This document shows, in pieces, positions 36,241 through 49,260 of a DNA stretch of 64,000 nt. Where the stretch lies: assembly GCA_014529385.2 (NCBI GenBank), contig CM043959.1, forward strand, positions 13,548,809 through 13,612,808. The letters are read 5' to 3'. Under the pieces are notes generated by a model, which saw only the letters and a list, made by a program, of their open reading frames with translations, was not told where the DNA came from and ran no database searches. Positions within the stretch are counted from its first letter, which is position 1; each line of letters begins with the position of its first letter. The position numbers and the translations under genes are program-made. This DNA is from Adiantum capillus-veneris (taxonomy: Eukaryota; Streptophyta; Polypodiopsida; Polypodiales; Pteridaceae).

Positions 36241-36931
36241 GTGGTATCAAAGCTTCTAGTCTAAAGAAAATCCGCAATCAAAAACAAATTTTAAGGATAG
36301 ATTCTCAAATTTACAAAATTGAGTTTTCAAATCAAGGCTAATTGGCAATTAATTGAAAAACTGCCCATCAATTTTGCTTAACGACCATCAAGATTTGACA
36401 AGGAAAGAAAAGAATCAGATCTTGAAGAATTTGTTTGGGCCAATCGGTGATTTTGGTTAGGCATCTGAAAAGGGAGCTTGGAAAGTGACAATTTTGGCTT
36501 AAGTGTAGAAGAGATGGAGATCAAGGCTCCAATTGAGATATTAAAAGCTATAAGGATTACCTATGACATCTCACTCCATGTTGCAAGCTCCAATCAAAGA
36601 TAGTTGTTGACGATATTGAAGTATAGATTTCAAACCGTTGAAGTAGTACTTGGCTACCTTTCTGAAACCATGTGTGACCAACCCTCACACACACATATGG
36701 CCGAGGAAGAGGTGGTTGGTCACCATTAACCTCTAAGCATTGGACACTGTCATTGCTCGTTGACTCAGTTCTTTTCAAAACTCTTTCCGACCTTATTTTC
36801 ACACAAAAGGTGAGGTCCTATTGAACTGCAAAGGTTGCCACCCAAATTGTAACAAAGACCTATTGTCACCACCTCTCCTTCAGTTGATTAATCCCTCTCT
36901 TTCATGGTCGACTTAAGGACCTCTCTTCTTA
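36241..36931 (+). repeat. B-type leader after an LTR-3-like end
   Basis: B leader behind a PBS of LTR-3 type, which confirms that the composite LTR is a recombinant. A deletion at about 36931 (CTCTTCTTATGGAAAAACTC) removes the linker and first half of the zinc-binding region. Confidence 0.7.
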
Positions 36932-37835
36932 TGGAAAAACTCTTAATACCTTGAGGAAAATCTACTTCAAGATCGGAATAAAGAGGGATGTACTTTGATA
37001 CATTAGACAATGCCTCTCTTGTCAAAACACAAGGCTAAACGAGTGATGATGCCAAGAAAACATGGTAGTCGTGGATATGCTTACTAAATCGCATCTCATC
37101 TAATACCAGTAAAAACCACTTACATCACTTCAAATATAAGCCGTATCTTTGTTAAAGATATATTTAGACTACGGGGGCTTCCAAAGAGAATTATCAATGA
37201 CACGGATGTAAAGTTCACTTCCAAGTTTTGGAAGTCTCTATTTGAAGCTTTAAGAACACAACTATTCTTTAGCTCGGCATATCATCCTCACATAGACAGA
37301 CAAACAGAACGGGTAACCAAGTAATTGAAGATATCCTTTGAGCTTATTGCAGTAGAGAACCCTGCAACAAGTGGATTCAATTTCTTCCCTTGGTAGAATT
37401 TTTCTATAACTCCTCTTTCCATAAAATCACTGGGATGTCACCTTTCAATGCTCTATATTGGCATGAATGCATATCACCATTGAATTTTTTGGACCCTACT
37501 ATAAGGGTAGAAGCCTCAAAGAAAATGCTGGAGGAAATGGAAGCCTAGACCAAAGCCATACGACAAGATATTCAAGCAGATAAGGATCGTCAAAAGCATT
37601 ATGAAGACCAAAAATGATGAGATCAAATCTTCAAACAAGGAGACAAGGTCTTCTTATGAGTGCGTCCAAAAAGAAGCAATCTATCTCTGGGAAAATTCAA
37701 AAATATTAGTCCTCAATATTGTGGTCCTTATGAAATAATCAAGGTCCTTAGTGATCAAGCCTACAAATTATAGCTGTCCAAACATATTAAAGTTCATTAT
37801 GTATTTCATGTCAACCTACTAAAACCCTACATCCC
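36932..37835 (+). pseudogene. integrase remnant, zinc-binding part incomplete
   Basis: Starts within the zinc-binding region, keeping the CLSC pair but not the His pair. Then VVDMLTK, ISRIFVKDIF, a core with INDTD and YHPHIDRQTE, ALYWHE and the GPYEIIKV end. The trp-position TAG seen in other copies reads AAG here. Still broken by the other shared stops. Confidence 0.83.
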
Positions 37836-38328
37836 AAATTCCTCGGCCATTTTATATTTGCACAGTGTTTGAGATCTTTTATCAATGAGCCACTATGGCT
37901 GCTTTGTAAATAGAATAGTGAGAACTCACCTTAAAAGGGTCATGCAATAAGTGATATGATCCAATCATAACTTAAGTGGAATTAAGTGTCAAAGTGGGGC
38001 CTCCAAAGTTTTGACACCAAAAAGTAATATCAAATATTAAATACCAAACTCCACAAGAGGTGCCATGGAGTTTGGAGCTAAGGCCATTCTTGTGTGGATG
38101 CTCTCAATTTTTCCCTTTCCCCTCTCTTACCCTATGTCTTGGGCTATGGAGCTTCTCTGTGTCATCCTCTTGTGTATAAGAGTTTGTCCCCTTGTTTTAT
38201 TTGTGTATTATTATGTGTAGATATGTCAACATCTCCATCCCTTCTCTCTATGTCCACATCAACCCTTCTAGATCTCTCTTTTCCATTCTCCACATGCCAA
38301 GTGTGGAAGCCCACCCTTGACCGGAACA
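37836..38328 (+). repeat. LTR-3, fused to pol
   Basis: Long-block type (GAGAACTCACCTTAAAAG) with a short deletion near 38296 (CACATGCCAAGTGTGG) shared with 44140. Ends CCGGAACA, then TGGTATCAAAGC. Confidence 0.85.
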
Positions 38329-40353
38329 GTGGTATCAAAGCTTTCGGTCTAAAGAAAATCAATCAAAATCCAGTTTGAAGGATGGATTTTCAAATTTGCA
38401 GAATCAAGTTTGGGAATCAAGGCTGATCAGCAACAATTAATTGAAAAAACGGCCCATCAATTCCACTTAACGATCATCAAGATTCAACAAGGGAAGAAAA
38501 TAATTAGCTCTTGAAGAATTTGTTTGAGTCAATCGGTGATTCCGGTTCGACATAAAAAAATGGAAGCTTGAAAAGTAATTATTTTGGCTTAAGTGTAGAA
38601 GAAATGGAAGATCAAGGCTCCGATTGAGAGATTGGAAGCTACAAGAATTACCCATGACATCTCAGTCCATGTTGCAAGCTCCAATCTAAGATAGCTGACA
38701 ATATTGAAATACAGTTTTCAAACCGTTGAAGTAGTACTCGGTTACCTTTCTGAGACCCTGTGTGACCAACCCTGACACACACATATGGCTTGACTTTGAC
38801 CTACACAAAATCAGGCCATGTAACCATCAAAGTGGTCTCCCAGAGCTGTTGAACTAGTTGTGCTTCATACTCGCGCGCCAAGGAAGATGCGGTTGGTTGC
38901 CATCAATCTCTGAGCACTTGGTACTGTTGCTTGCTACTCGTTAACTGAGTTCTTTTCAAAACTCTTTCCGACCTTATTTTCACATAAAAGGGGAGTCCGC
39001 TATTGAACTACAAAGTTGCCCACCCAAATTTTAACAGCGACCTATTCACCCCCTCTCCTTTACTTGATTATGCCCTCTCTATCATGGTCGACCCTTGTCG
39101 GTTGCGTGCCCCCCAAAACATTGACTAACCACTTGAACTACATCGTATATGCTATGAGACACCATCGCTTTTTACTCTAAAAAATTGTACTCATGTTTTC
39201 TTGATTTTGCTAGCTATCCAACTAAACCTATTAGGACTATTTATTTTATGTTACTCGGTAAAAGTACCCTTACACCCAGGTGATGATCAACCTCTAGAGT
39301 TTTGACTCTTCTTCTACTAGAAAATCACTCATTGTGTAAAGAATTTGCAAATTTATACTTTCTTTTATATGACTAACACCACACATGAGTAGTTGTACTT
39401 TTTCTCTCTCTTTTTGCAAATGACACAAAACACATCTAGTACCACTTCTTAGCAAACTGTCGTTGTCAACAACTTCAAATTGACTACATGGGACATTGTA
39501 CAAGATGAAGCCTATCCAACCTTTTAAATCAATAAACTTTTAACTTTCAATTGTTTGAAGTCCTATTGGAGAAAAAGTCAAAATCCATGTTATACAGTTG
39601 CGACTACTAGACTTGTATCATTAATTAAGTTACAGTAACTATGCTAACTAAATTTGAGAATACAGACAGAAACCTGTGTGCCCTATTCAATACACCATTA
39701 TTTATACCTAAGTATTTCCCTAAGAAGTGCATTTCAACAAGAAAATAAGGTAGTGCATATTTTTCGATACATTGTACCATCGGGCCACTAGTCCCATGAG
39801 GTACTACGTTTTTGAGTGAAGTATTTCTTTTATGATATTCCCATTTGTGGACACTCCTTGTGTCCCTTCTTTGCAGAGTTTGAATACAGGATATGCTAGA
39901 CAGGAGGATTGATAAAATTTTGTCCATTCTTCATGTCCTCAGTTCATGCTTGGATAGTCACTATATGTTGGGTTATGGTGTAATGCCCAATCATATTTAG
40001 GAATGGTAGTCACACTGACACATTCACTATGCATGTCACAATGGTTTATTAAAACTCTTTCGAGGACCCCTACCTACATGTCATAATGAAGAACCGTCCA
40101 CACTTGTAAATGAATAAGAGAAACTCATTCTTGACCAAATAGTTGATCATGAAACCACCACAGCACACACTAACATGGTTCATAATTTTTATTTTTGGAC
40201 TTTTCAATGCCACCCTAGAGAAGATGCTAAATGGATGCCTTAATTATTTTTTTAAAATTCTCCAGATCTTCTTCACACCTTTTGTCACACTGACGGTCGA
40301 ACTAATTCTCTATTTAGCAAACATAGAATAGTTGCTATCTCTAGAGTAAGGGA
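38329..40353 (+). repeat. C internal segment, long form, complete
   Basis: About 2.0 kb. Carries the ~500 bp region missing from the short form, a donor-like CG|GTAAAAGT near 39257 (weaker than at 3733), acceptor-like TTTTTGCAAATGAC with AG lost, and the tail before LTR-1. Antisense ORFs 39294-39503 and 39625-39927. Confidence 0.78.
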
Positions 40354-41004
40354 TGTTACAAGACTAGGAACCCTCCTGTTGTATGTGGTCAACAACAATT
40401 AGGATAGCTGGAGCGTAATGGATACTTACTGTGTTGTCTTTCTATTTGGTTCTAATGGTGAGTTGATGACTTGTAGATTGAAATTCTAAGAGTTGAGAAG
40501 AAGGCGTTGGCAATAATTCAATGCCTCGGCCATTTTATATTTGCACAATGTTTGAGATCTTTTATCAATAAGCCACTATGGCTGCTTTGTAAATAGGATA
40601 GTGAGAACTCACCTTAAGAGGGTCATGCAATAAGTGATATGCTCCACTTACAACAAAAGTGAAACTAAGTGTAAAAGAGGGACCTCCAATTTTTTGGCAC
40701 CAACAAATAATATCAAATATTAAATACCAAACTCCACAAGAGGTGCCGTGGAGTTTTGGGCTAAGGCCATTCTTGTGTAGATGCTCTCAATTTTTCTTTT
40801 TTCCCTCTCTTACCCTATGTCTTGGGTTATGGATCTGCTTTGTGTCATCCTCTTGTGTGTAAGAGTTTGTCCCCTTCTTTTCTCTTTGTACTAGTATGTG
40901 TAGATATGTCAACATCTCCATCCTTCTCTCTATGGCAACATCAACCCTTCTATCTCTCTCTATTCCCTTCTCCACATGGTGGAAGCCCACCCTTGACCCC
41001 AACA
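40354..41004 (+). repeat. LTR-1, full length
   Basis: 651 bp, TGTTACAAGACTAGG to CCCCAACA. PBS reads TGGTATCAGATC, one mismatch. Confidence 0.88.
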
Positions 41005-41587
41005 ATGGTATCAGATCTTGTTGTTTGAAGAAAATGAGCAATCAAAATCAAATTTTAAGGGTGGATTTTTTAATTTGCAGAATCAAGTTTGCAAAATCAA
41101 AGCTAGTCGACAATTAATTGAAAAACGGCCCATTAAATCCACTTAACAACCATCAAGATTCAACAAGGGAAGAAAAGAATCAGCTTTGAAGAATTTTCTT
41201 GACTCAATCAGTGATTCCAGGTCTACATCGAATAAGGGAGCTTGGAAAGTGACGATTTTGGCTTACGTGTAGAAGAGATGGTAGACCAAGGCTCCGTTGA
41301 GAGATGGGAGACCAAGTATACATCATAATGAAGAACCATGCACACTTGTAATCAAGAAGAGCAACTCATTCGTGACCAAATATTTGAATAAGAAAGCACC
41401 ACTGCACGCACTAGCATAGTTCATAATCGTTATCTTTTGATTTTATAATTCCGCCCTAGAGAAGATGGTAAATGCATGCTTTTTTTTTCCAAAACTCTCA
41501 AAATATTCTTCACACCTTTTGTCACTGACGGTCCAACTAATTCTCTATGGAGAAAATAAGCATAGTTGTTATCCCTAGAGTAAGAGA
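41005..41587 (+). repeat. S internal segment
   Basis: PBS with one mismatch at 41006-41017, leader and tail ending AGTAAGAGA. The S ORF is broken by frameshifts in this copy. Confidence 0.83.
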
Positions 41588-42275
41588 TGTTATGAGACTC
41601 TCCAACCTCTTGTTGTGTATGGTCAACTACAATTGGGATAGCTAGAGCGTAATGGATATTGATTGTGTTGTCTTTCTATTTTGTTCTAATCGTGAGTTGA
41701 TGACTTGTAGATTAGAATTCTAGGAGTTGAGGAGAAGGTGTTGGCAACAAATAAATTCCTTGGCCATTTTATATTTCCACAGTGTTTGAGATCTTTTATC
41801 AATAGGCCACTATGAATGCTTTGTAAATAGGATAGTCAGAACTAGTCTTAAGAGAGACATGCAATAAGTGATATGCTCCACTCGTATAAAGTGGAACTAA
41901 GTGTAAAAGAGGGACCTCCAATTTTATGGCACCAACAAGTAATACCAAATATTACCAAGCTCCACAAGAGGTGTCGTGGAGTTTGAGGCTACAATCTTTA
42001 AGACATTCTTGTAGAGATGCTCTCAATTTTTTCCTCTTCCCTCTCTTACCCTTTGTCTTGGGTTATGGAGCTTCTCTGTGTCATCCTCTTGTGTGTAAGA
42101 GTTTGTCCTCTTGTTTTCTCTGTGTACTATTATGTGTAGATATGTCAACATCTCCATCCCTTCTCTCTATGTCCACATCAACCCTTCTAGATCTCTCTTT
42201 TTTCCCTTGTCCACATGGCAACGTCAATGCTTGTATTTAATAGCCAAGCGTAGGAGCCCACCTTTGACCCCAACA
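41588..42275 (+). repeat. LTR-2, full length
   Basis: 688 bp, TGTTATGAGACTCTCC to CCCCAACA, then TGGTATTTGAAC. With LTR-1 at 40354 it encloses a 1.9 kb LTR-S-LTR unit. Confidence 0.87.
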
Positions 42276-43012
42276 ATGGTATTTGAACTTTTGGTTTGAA
42301 GAAAATTGGCAATCAAAAACAAATTTTAAGGATCGATTCTCAAATTTACAAAATTGAGTTTGCAAATCAAGGGTAATTGGAAATTAATTGGAAAATTGCC
42401 CATCAATTTTGCTTAACGACCATCAAGATTTGACAAGGAAAGAAAAGAATCAGATCTTGAAGAATTTGTTTGAGTCAATTGGTGATTTCGGTTAGACATC
42501 AGAAAAGGGAGCTTGGAAAGTGACAATTTTGGCTTAAGTGTAGAAGAGATGGAGATCAAGGCTCCAATTGAGAGTAAAAGCTATAAGGAATACCTATGAC
42601 ATCTCACTCTATGTTGCAAGCTCCGATCAAAGATAGTTAACGATATTGAAGTATAGTTTACAAACCGTTGAAGTAGTACTTGGCTACCTTTTTGAAACCG
42701 TGTGTGACCAACCCTCACACACACATATGGTCGACGAAGAGGTGGTTGGTCACCATTAACCTCTAAGCATTGGGCAGTGTCGTTGCTCGTTGACTCAGTT
42801 CTTTTCAAAACTCTTTCTAACCTTGTTTTCACACAAAAGGTGAGGCCCCTATTGAATTGCAATGTTGGCCACCCAAATTGTAACAAAGACCTATTATCAC
42901 CCCCTCTCCTTTAGTTGATTAATCACTCTCTATCATGGTTGACTTAAGGACCTCTCTTCTTAAGACAACATTTCATGGACAACTTAAGGACCTCTCCAAC
43001 AATCCAATATTG
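42276..43012 (+). repeat. B internal segment, leader part
   Basis: Leader as elsewhere. The reading VEEMEIKAPIE is clear near 42540. Antisense ORF 42581-42886 (101 aa). Confidence 0.7.
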
Positions 43013-44176
43013 GATAAGGTGAGGAAATGCTCACACAAAGATGAAGCCTATCTTCAAATCACTCAAATTCTCAGTGAAGAAGATGCAACAGAAAAAAGGA
43101 AATGCCCTAGTTAAGGACCATTATATGGAGGATGGCCTTCTTTACTATAGACATCGACTTTACATTCCTAAGGATACCTCCCTAAAATAATTAATTCTTC
43201 ATGAAGGTCATGATATCCCAGTTTCAAGACGCGTGGGATATGCAAAAACTCTTAATACCTTGAGGAAAAGCTACCTCTAGACCGGAATAAAGAGGGATGT
43301 AATTTGATACATTAGACAATGCCTCTCTTGTCAAAAAAACAAGGCTAAACGAGTGATGATTCTAGGAAAACATGGTAGTCGTGGATATGCTTACTAAAGT
43401 GCATCTCATCTAATACCAATAAAAACCACTTACATCACATCAAATATAAGCCGGATCTTTGTTAAAGATATCTTTAGACTACGTGGGCTTCCAAAGAGTA
43501 TAAGTAACACGGATCTAAAGTTCACTTCCAAGTTTTGGAAGTCTCTATTTGAAGCTTTAAGAACACAACTATTCTTTAGCTCGGCATATCATCCTCAGAC
43601 AGACAGACAGACAGAACGGGTAACCAAATAATTGAAGATATCCTTTGAGCTTATTGAAGTAGAAAACCCTACAAGTGGATTCAATTTCTTCCCTTGGTAG
43701 AATTTTCCTATAAGTCCTCTTTCCATAAAAGCATTGGGATGTCACCTTTCAATGCTCTATATGGGCATGAATGCATATCACCATTGAATTTTTTGGACCC
43801 TACTATAAGGGTAGAAGCCTCAAAGAAAATGATGGAGGAAATGGAAGCCTAGACCAAAGCCATACGACAAGATATTCAAGCAGATAAGGATCGTCAAAAG
43901 AATTATGCAGACCAAAAATGATCCGATCAAATCTTCAAACAAGGAGACAAGGTCTTCTTATGAGTGCGTCCAAAAAGAAGCAATCTATCTCTGGAAAAAT
44001 TCAAACATCTTAGTCCTCGATATTGTGGTCCTTATAAAATAATCAAGGTCCTTAGTGATCAAGCCTACAAAATAAAGTTGTTCAAACATATTAAAGTTCA
44101 TTATGTATTGCATGTCAACCTACTAAAACCCTACATCCCAAATTGCTCGGCCATTTTATATTTGCACAGTGTTTGA
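43013..44176 (+). pseudogene. integrase remnant (zinc-binding, core, C-terminal)
   Basis: Zinc-binding region with CLSCQ, core with YHPQTDRQTE, but a 3 bp-plus deletion and change at the second catalytic site (AGTATAAGTAACACGG near 43497) removes the expected ISD reading. C-terminal ORF 43964-44176 runs into LTR-3. Shared stops present. Confidence 0.85.
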
Positions 44177-44632
44177 GATCTTTTATCAATGAGCCACTAT
44201 GGCTACTTTGTAAATAGGATAGTGAGAACTCACCTTAAAAGGGTCATGCAATAAGTGATATGTGCCAATCATAACTTCAGTGGAACTAAGTGTCAAAAAG
44301 GGGCATCCAAAGTTTTGGCACCAAAAAGTAATATCAAATATTAAATACCAAACTCCACAAGAGGTGACATGGAGTTTGGGGCTAAGGCCATTCTTGTGTG
44401 GATGCTCTCAATTTTTCCCTTTCCCCTCTCTTACCCTATGTCTTGGGCTATGGAGCTTCTCTGTGTCATCCTCTTGTGTATAAGAGTTTGTCCCCTTGTT
44501 TTCTTTGTGTATTATTATGTGTAGATATGTCAACATCTCCATCCCTTCTCTCTATGTCCACATCAACCCTTCTAGATCTCTCTTTTCCATTCTCCACATG
44601 CCAAGTGTGGAAGCCCACCCTTGACCCGAACA
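44140..44632 (+). repeat. LTR-3, fused to pol
   Basis: Long-block type with the CACATGCCAAGTGTGG deletion of 37836. Ends CCCGAACA, then TGGTATCAAAGC. Confidence 0.85.
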
Positions 44633-46691
44633 GTGGTATCAAAGCTTCCGGTCTAAAGAAATCAATCAAAATCCAGTTTGAACGATGGATTTTCAAATTT
44701 GTAGAATCAAGTTTGGGAATCAAGGCTGATCAGCAACAATTAATTGAAAGAAATGGCCCATCAATTTCGCTTAACGATCATCAAGATTCAACAAGGGAAG
44801 AAAATAATTAGCTCTTGAAGAATTTGTTTGTGTCAATCGGTGAATCCGGTTCGACATAAAAAATGGGAGCTTGAAAAGTAATTATTTTGGCCTAAGTGTA
44901 AAAGAAATGGAAGATCAAGGCTCCGATTGCGAGATTGGAAGCTACAAGGATTACCCATGACATCTCATTCCATGTTGCAAGCTCCAATCTAAGATAGCTG
45001 ACAATATTGAAATATGATTTTCAAACCGTTGAAGTAGTACTCGGCTACCTTTTTGAAACCCTATGTGACCAACCGTTACACACACATATGGCTTGACTTT
45101 GACCTGTACAAAATCAGGCCATGTAACCATCAAAGTGGTCTCCTAGAGCTCTTGAACTAGTTGTCCTTCATACTCGTAGGCCAAGGAAGAGGTGGTTGGT
45201 TGCCATCAATCTCTGAGCACTTCGCGATGTTGCTGCTGCTCATTAACTGAGTTCTTTTCAAAACTCTTTTCGACCCTATTTTCACACAAAAGGTGAGGCC
45301 GCTATTGAACTGCAAAGTTGGCCACCCAAATTTTAACAGCGACCTATTCAGCCCCTCTCCTTTACTTGATTAAGCCCTCTCTATCGTGGTCGACCCTTGT
45401 AGGTTGCGTACCCCCCAAAATTTTGAGTAACTACTTGAATTACATCGTATATGCTATGAGACACCATTGCTTTTTACTCTTAAAAAATGTACGCATGTTT
45501 CCTTGATTTTACTAGCTATGAAAGTAAACCTATCAGGACTATGTATTCTATGTTACCCGGTAAAAGTATCTTGACACCCAGGTGATGATCCAACTCTAGA
45601 ATTTTGACTCTTATTGTACTAGAAAATCACTCATTGTGTAAAGAATTCGCAAATTTACACTTTCTTTTATTTGACTTACACCACACAAGAGCAGTTGTAC
45701 TTTTTCTCTCTCTTTTTGCAGATGACACAAAACACAACTAGTACCACTTCTTAGCAAACTGTCATTGCCAACAGCTTCAAATTGACTACATGGGACACTG
45801 CACAAGATGAAGCCTATCCAAACTTTCAAATCAATAAACTTTTAACTTTCAATTGTTTGAACTCCTATTGGAGAAAAAGTCAAAAGCCATGTTATACAGT
45901 TGCTACGAGACTTGTATCATTAATTAATTTACTGTTAGTATGCTAACTCCATTTGAGAATAGAGAAAAAAACCTGTGTGCCCTATGCAATACACCATTAT
46001 TTATACCTAAGTATCTCCATAAGAAGTTCAATTCAACAAGAAAATAAGGTACTGCATATTTTTCAATTCTCTAAATTGTAACATCGGGCTACTAGTCCCA
46101 TGAGGTACTAAGTTTTTGAGTGAAGTATTTCTTTTTTGATATTCCCATTTATGGACACTCTTTGTGTCCCTTCTCTGTAGAGTTTGAATACAGGATATGC
46201 TAGATAGGAGGATTGTTAAAATTTTGTCCATTCTCCATGCCCTCAGCTCATGCTTGGATAGTAACTATATGTTGGGTTATGGTGTAATGCCCAAGCATAT
46301 TTAAACATGATATCTAACCTTGTAATGTATTTAATAGTTAATTACCTTCACACTGACACATTCACAATGCATTTCATAGTGGCTTATTACAACTCTTTCG
46401 AGGACCCCTACCTACATGTCATAATGAAGAACCATCCACACTTGTAAATCAAGAAGAGAAACTCATTCTTGACCAAATAGTTGATCATGAAACCATCACT
46501 GCACGCACTAACATGGTTCATAATTGTTATTTTTTCACTTTTCAATGCCACCCTAGAGAAGATGCTAAATGCATGCCTTAATTTTTTTCTTCAAAAATCT
46601 CCAGATCTTCTCCACACCTTTTTTCACACTGACGGTCGAACTAGTTCTCTATTCAGCAACTAAGGACTATTGCCATCTCTAGAGTAAGGGA
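44633..46691 (+). repeat. C internal segment, long form, complete
   Basis: Donor-like CCG|GTAAAAGT near 45559, acceptor TTTTTGCAGATGAC at about 45712-45725, QDEAYPNF reading, antisense ORF 46028-46231, tail ending CTAGAGTAAGGGA. Confidence 0.78.
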
Positions 46692-47328
46692 TGTTACAAG
46701 ACTAGGAACCCTCCTGTTGTATGTGGTCAACTACAATTAGGATAGCTACAGCGTAATAAATACTTACTGTGTTGTCTTTGTATTTTGTTCTCATGGTGAG
46801 TTGATGACTTGTAGATTGGAATTCTAAGAGTTGAGAAAAAGGTGCTGGCAATAAATCAATTCCTCAGCCATTTTATATTTGCACAATGTTTGAGATCTTT
46901 TATCAATAAGCCGCTATGGCTGCTTTGTAAATAGGATAGTGAGAACTCATGGAATAAGTGATATGCTCCACTTACAACAAAAGTGAAACTAAGTGTAAAA
47001 GAGGGGCCTCCAATTTTTTGGCACCAACAAATAATATCAAATATTAAATACCAAACTCCACAAGAGGTGCCATGGAGTTTTGGGCTAAGGCCATTCTTGT
47101 GTAGATGCTCTCAATTTTTCTTTTTTCCCTTTCTTACCCTATGTCTTGGGTTAAGGATCTCCTTTGTGTCATCCTCTTGTGTATAAGAGGTTGTCCCCTT
47201 GTTTTCTCTGTGTACTGGTATGTGTAGATATTTCAACATCTCCATCCTTCTTGTTATGGCAACATCAACCCTTCTATCTCTCTCTTTTCCCTTCTCCACA
47301 TGGTGGAAGCCCACCCTTGACCCCAACA
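46692..47328 (+). repeat. LTR-1, full length
   Basis: 637 bp, TGTTACAAGACTAGG to CCCCAACA. PBS TGGTATCAGAGA with one mismatch at its end. Confidence 0.88.
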
Positions 47329-47912
47329 ATGGTATCAGAGATTCTTGTTTGAATAAAATGGGCAATCAAAATCATATTTTAAGGATGGATTTTTAAATTT
47401 GCAGAATCGAGTTTGCAAATCAAGGCTAGTCGATAATTAATTGAAAAACGGCGCATTAATTCCACTTAACAACCATCAAGATTCAACAAGGGAAGAAAAG
47501 AATCGGCTCTTGAAGAATTTGTTTGCGTCGATTAGTGATTCCGGTTCTACATTGAAAAAGGGAGCTTGGAAAGTGACGATTTTGGCTTACGTGTAGAAGA
47601 GATGGGAGACCAAGGCTCCGATTGAGAGATGGGAGACCAAGTATACATCATAAGGAAGAACCATGCACACTTGTAAATCAAGAAGAGCAACTCATTCGTG
47701 ACCAAATATTTGATCATGAAAGCACCACTGCACGCACTAGCATACTTCATAGTCGTTATCTTTTGATTTTAAAATTCCACCCTAGAGAAGATGCTAAATG
47801 GATGCCTTTTTTTCCAAAATGCTCAAAATATTTCTCACACCTTTTGTCACTGACGGTCCAAGTAATTCTCTATTGAGCAATTAAGGATAGTTGCTATCCC
47901 TAGAGTAAGAGA
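47329..47912 (+). repeat. S internal segment
   Basis: PBS at 47330-47341 (one mismatch), leader, tail ending AGTAAGAGA. ORF 47622-47876 covers only the second half of the S reading. Confidence 0.84.
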
Positions 47913-48345
47913 TGTTACGAGACTCTCCACCCTCTTGTTGTGTATGGTCAACTACAATTGGGATAAGTGGAGCATAATGGATAGTTATTGTGTTTTCTTT
48001 CTTTTTTGTTCTAATGGTGAGTTGATGACTTGTAGATTAGAATTCTAGGAGTTGAGGAGAAGGTGTTGGCAACAAATAAATTCCTTGGCCATTTTATATT
48101 TGCACAGTGTTTGTTGAGATCTTTTATCAATAGGCTAGTATGACTGCTTTGTAAATAGGATAGTGAGAACTCACCTTAAGAGAGTCATGTAATAAGTGAT
48201 ATGCTCCACTCGTATAAAGTGGAACCAAGTGTAAAAGAGGGACCTCCAATTTTTTGGCACCAACAAGTAATACAAAATATTGCCAAACTCCACAAGAGGT
48301 GCCGTGGAGTTTGGGGCTACAATCTTTAAGCCATTCTTGTGCAGA
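47913..48345 (+). repeat. LTR-2, left part (interrupted by the minus-strand element)
   Basis: Starts TGTTACGAGACTCTCC and runs to CTTGTGCAGA, where the Ty3/gypsy element was inserted. The final GCAGA (48341-48345) is repeated at 55406-55410. The rest of this LTR is at 55411-55643. Confidence 0.88.
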
Positions 48346-48537
48346 TGTTGGGAGAAGAGGGGGAGATCGACTGCTTAAAATATTCAACACGATCTTCCAA
48401 GCAATCATCATCAACTTGTCCACCTCTTCTTCCAATTTCCAAGCACACACACTCACCTAGACTATGACACACACACACACACAGTAAACATAGAATTGAC
48501 ATAGATATGCTTAGTGTAAGAGATGTGTAAGAGAGTG
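48346..48537 (-). repeat. 3' LTR remnant of the minus-strand element
   Basis: Matches the first ~190 bp (plus-strand reading) of the LTR at 54695 with several substitutions, then breaks off near 48537, directly against the integrase end. Only the R/U5 end is left. The polypurine tract and about 500 bp of LTR are gone. Contains (CA)8 at 48468-48483. Confidence 0.82.
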
Positions 48538-49260
48538 AAAGGCATTGTGAATGTGCCAATGTGCACGTAGTTTTAAACGAAAAGAAACATCATTAATGAC
48601 AGCTGAAATTTTGAAAGGTCCATAAAAACGAGGAGCAAGCTTAACAAAGACATTAGTATCAACACTTTTGATCCTGCGTTTTTCAATGCGAAGTAAAACA
48701 TGATCACCTTCTTTGAATTGGTGTGCCTTGTGGTGCTTGTTAGCATGCTTGGTGTAAAGTTCTTGTGAGTGTTTAATGGAAGAATGCACACTTGCATAAA
48801 TATCATGAAAGTCAGTAGTAGTGAAATCATCAGTGGTGGCAGGCACAACATTAGAAAGACGTGAAGCAGGAGTAGGAAGAGAATGACCATATACAATTTC
48901 AAATGGAGACTTACCTATGGCAGTGTGAGTGGTGTTGTTGTATGCAAATTGCAAAATATGTATGTAATCATCCCATTTCTTAGGTTGAGAAGAAACATAA
49001 GACTTTAACAAGTCAATAATAGTGCGGTTGGTGACTTCGGTATGACCATTAGATTCAGGATGAAATGCAGAAGTGAAGTCAAGTGTAGTGCCAAGATTTT
49101 CAAACATAGTAGTCCAAAAAGCACTACAAAATTTTGAGTCTCGATAAAAAATAATCACTTTAGGCAAACCATGATGTGTGGGAAAACAGTCTTAAGAAAC
49201 AAAAGTGCAGCTTGATGTGCTGTGAGTGTTTCCTTACACGGAACAAAATACGCTTGTTTA
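48538..49260 (-). pseudogene. integrase core, C-terminal half
   Basis: Minus-strand ORF 48511-49167 (the last codons are in LTR remnant) plus upstream sequence to 49260 in another frame. Shows HGLPKV, YRDSKF, AFHPESNGHTE (Glu of the catalytic triad), QFAYNNTTHTAIGKSPFE and a GPFKISAV end region. At the second catalytic position the expected Asp is Tyr (IIFYRDSKF near 49147). The reading stops at HIHNAFHS, so the tail of integrase, including any chromodomain, is lost. Confidence 0.87.

Noticed and set aside
48541..48700. possible chromodomain at the end of the minus-strand integrase
   Set aside because: The reading stops at HIHNAFHS against the LTR remnant; no chromodomain residues are visible, so I do not assign the element to chromoviruses on this ground.
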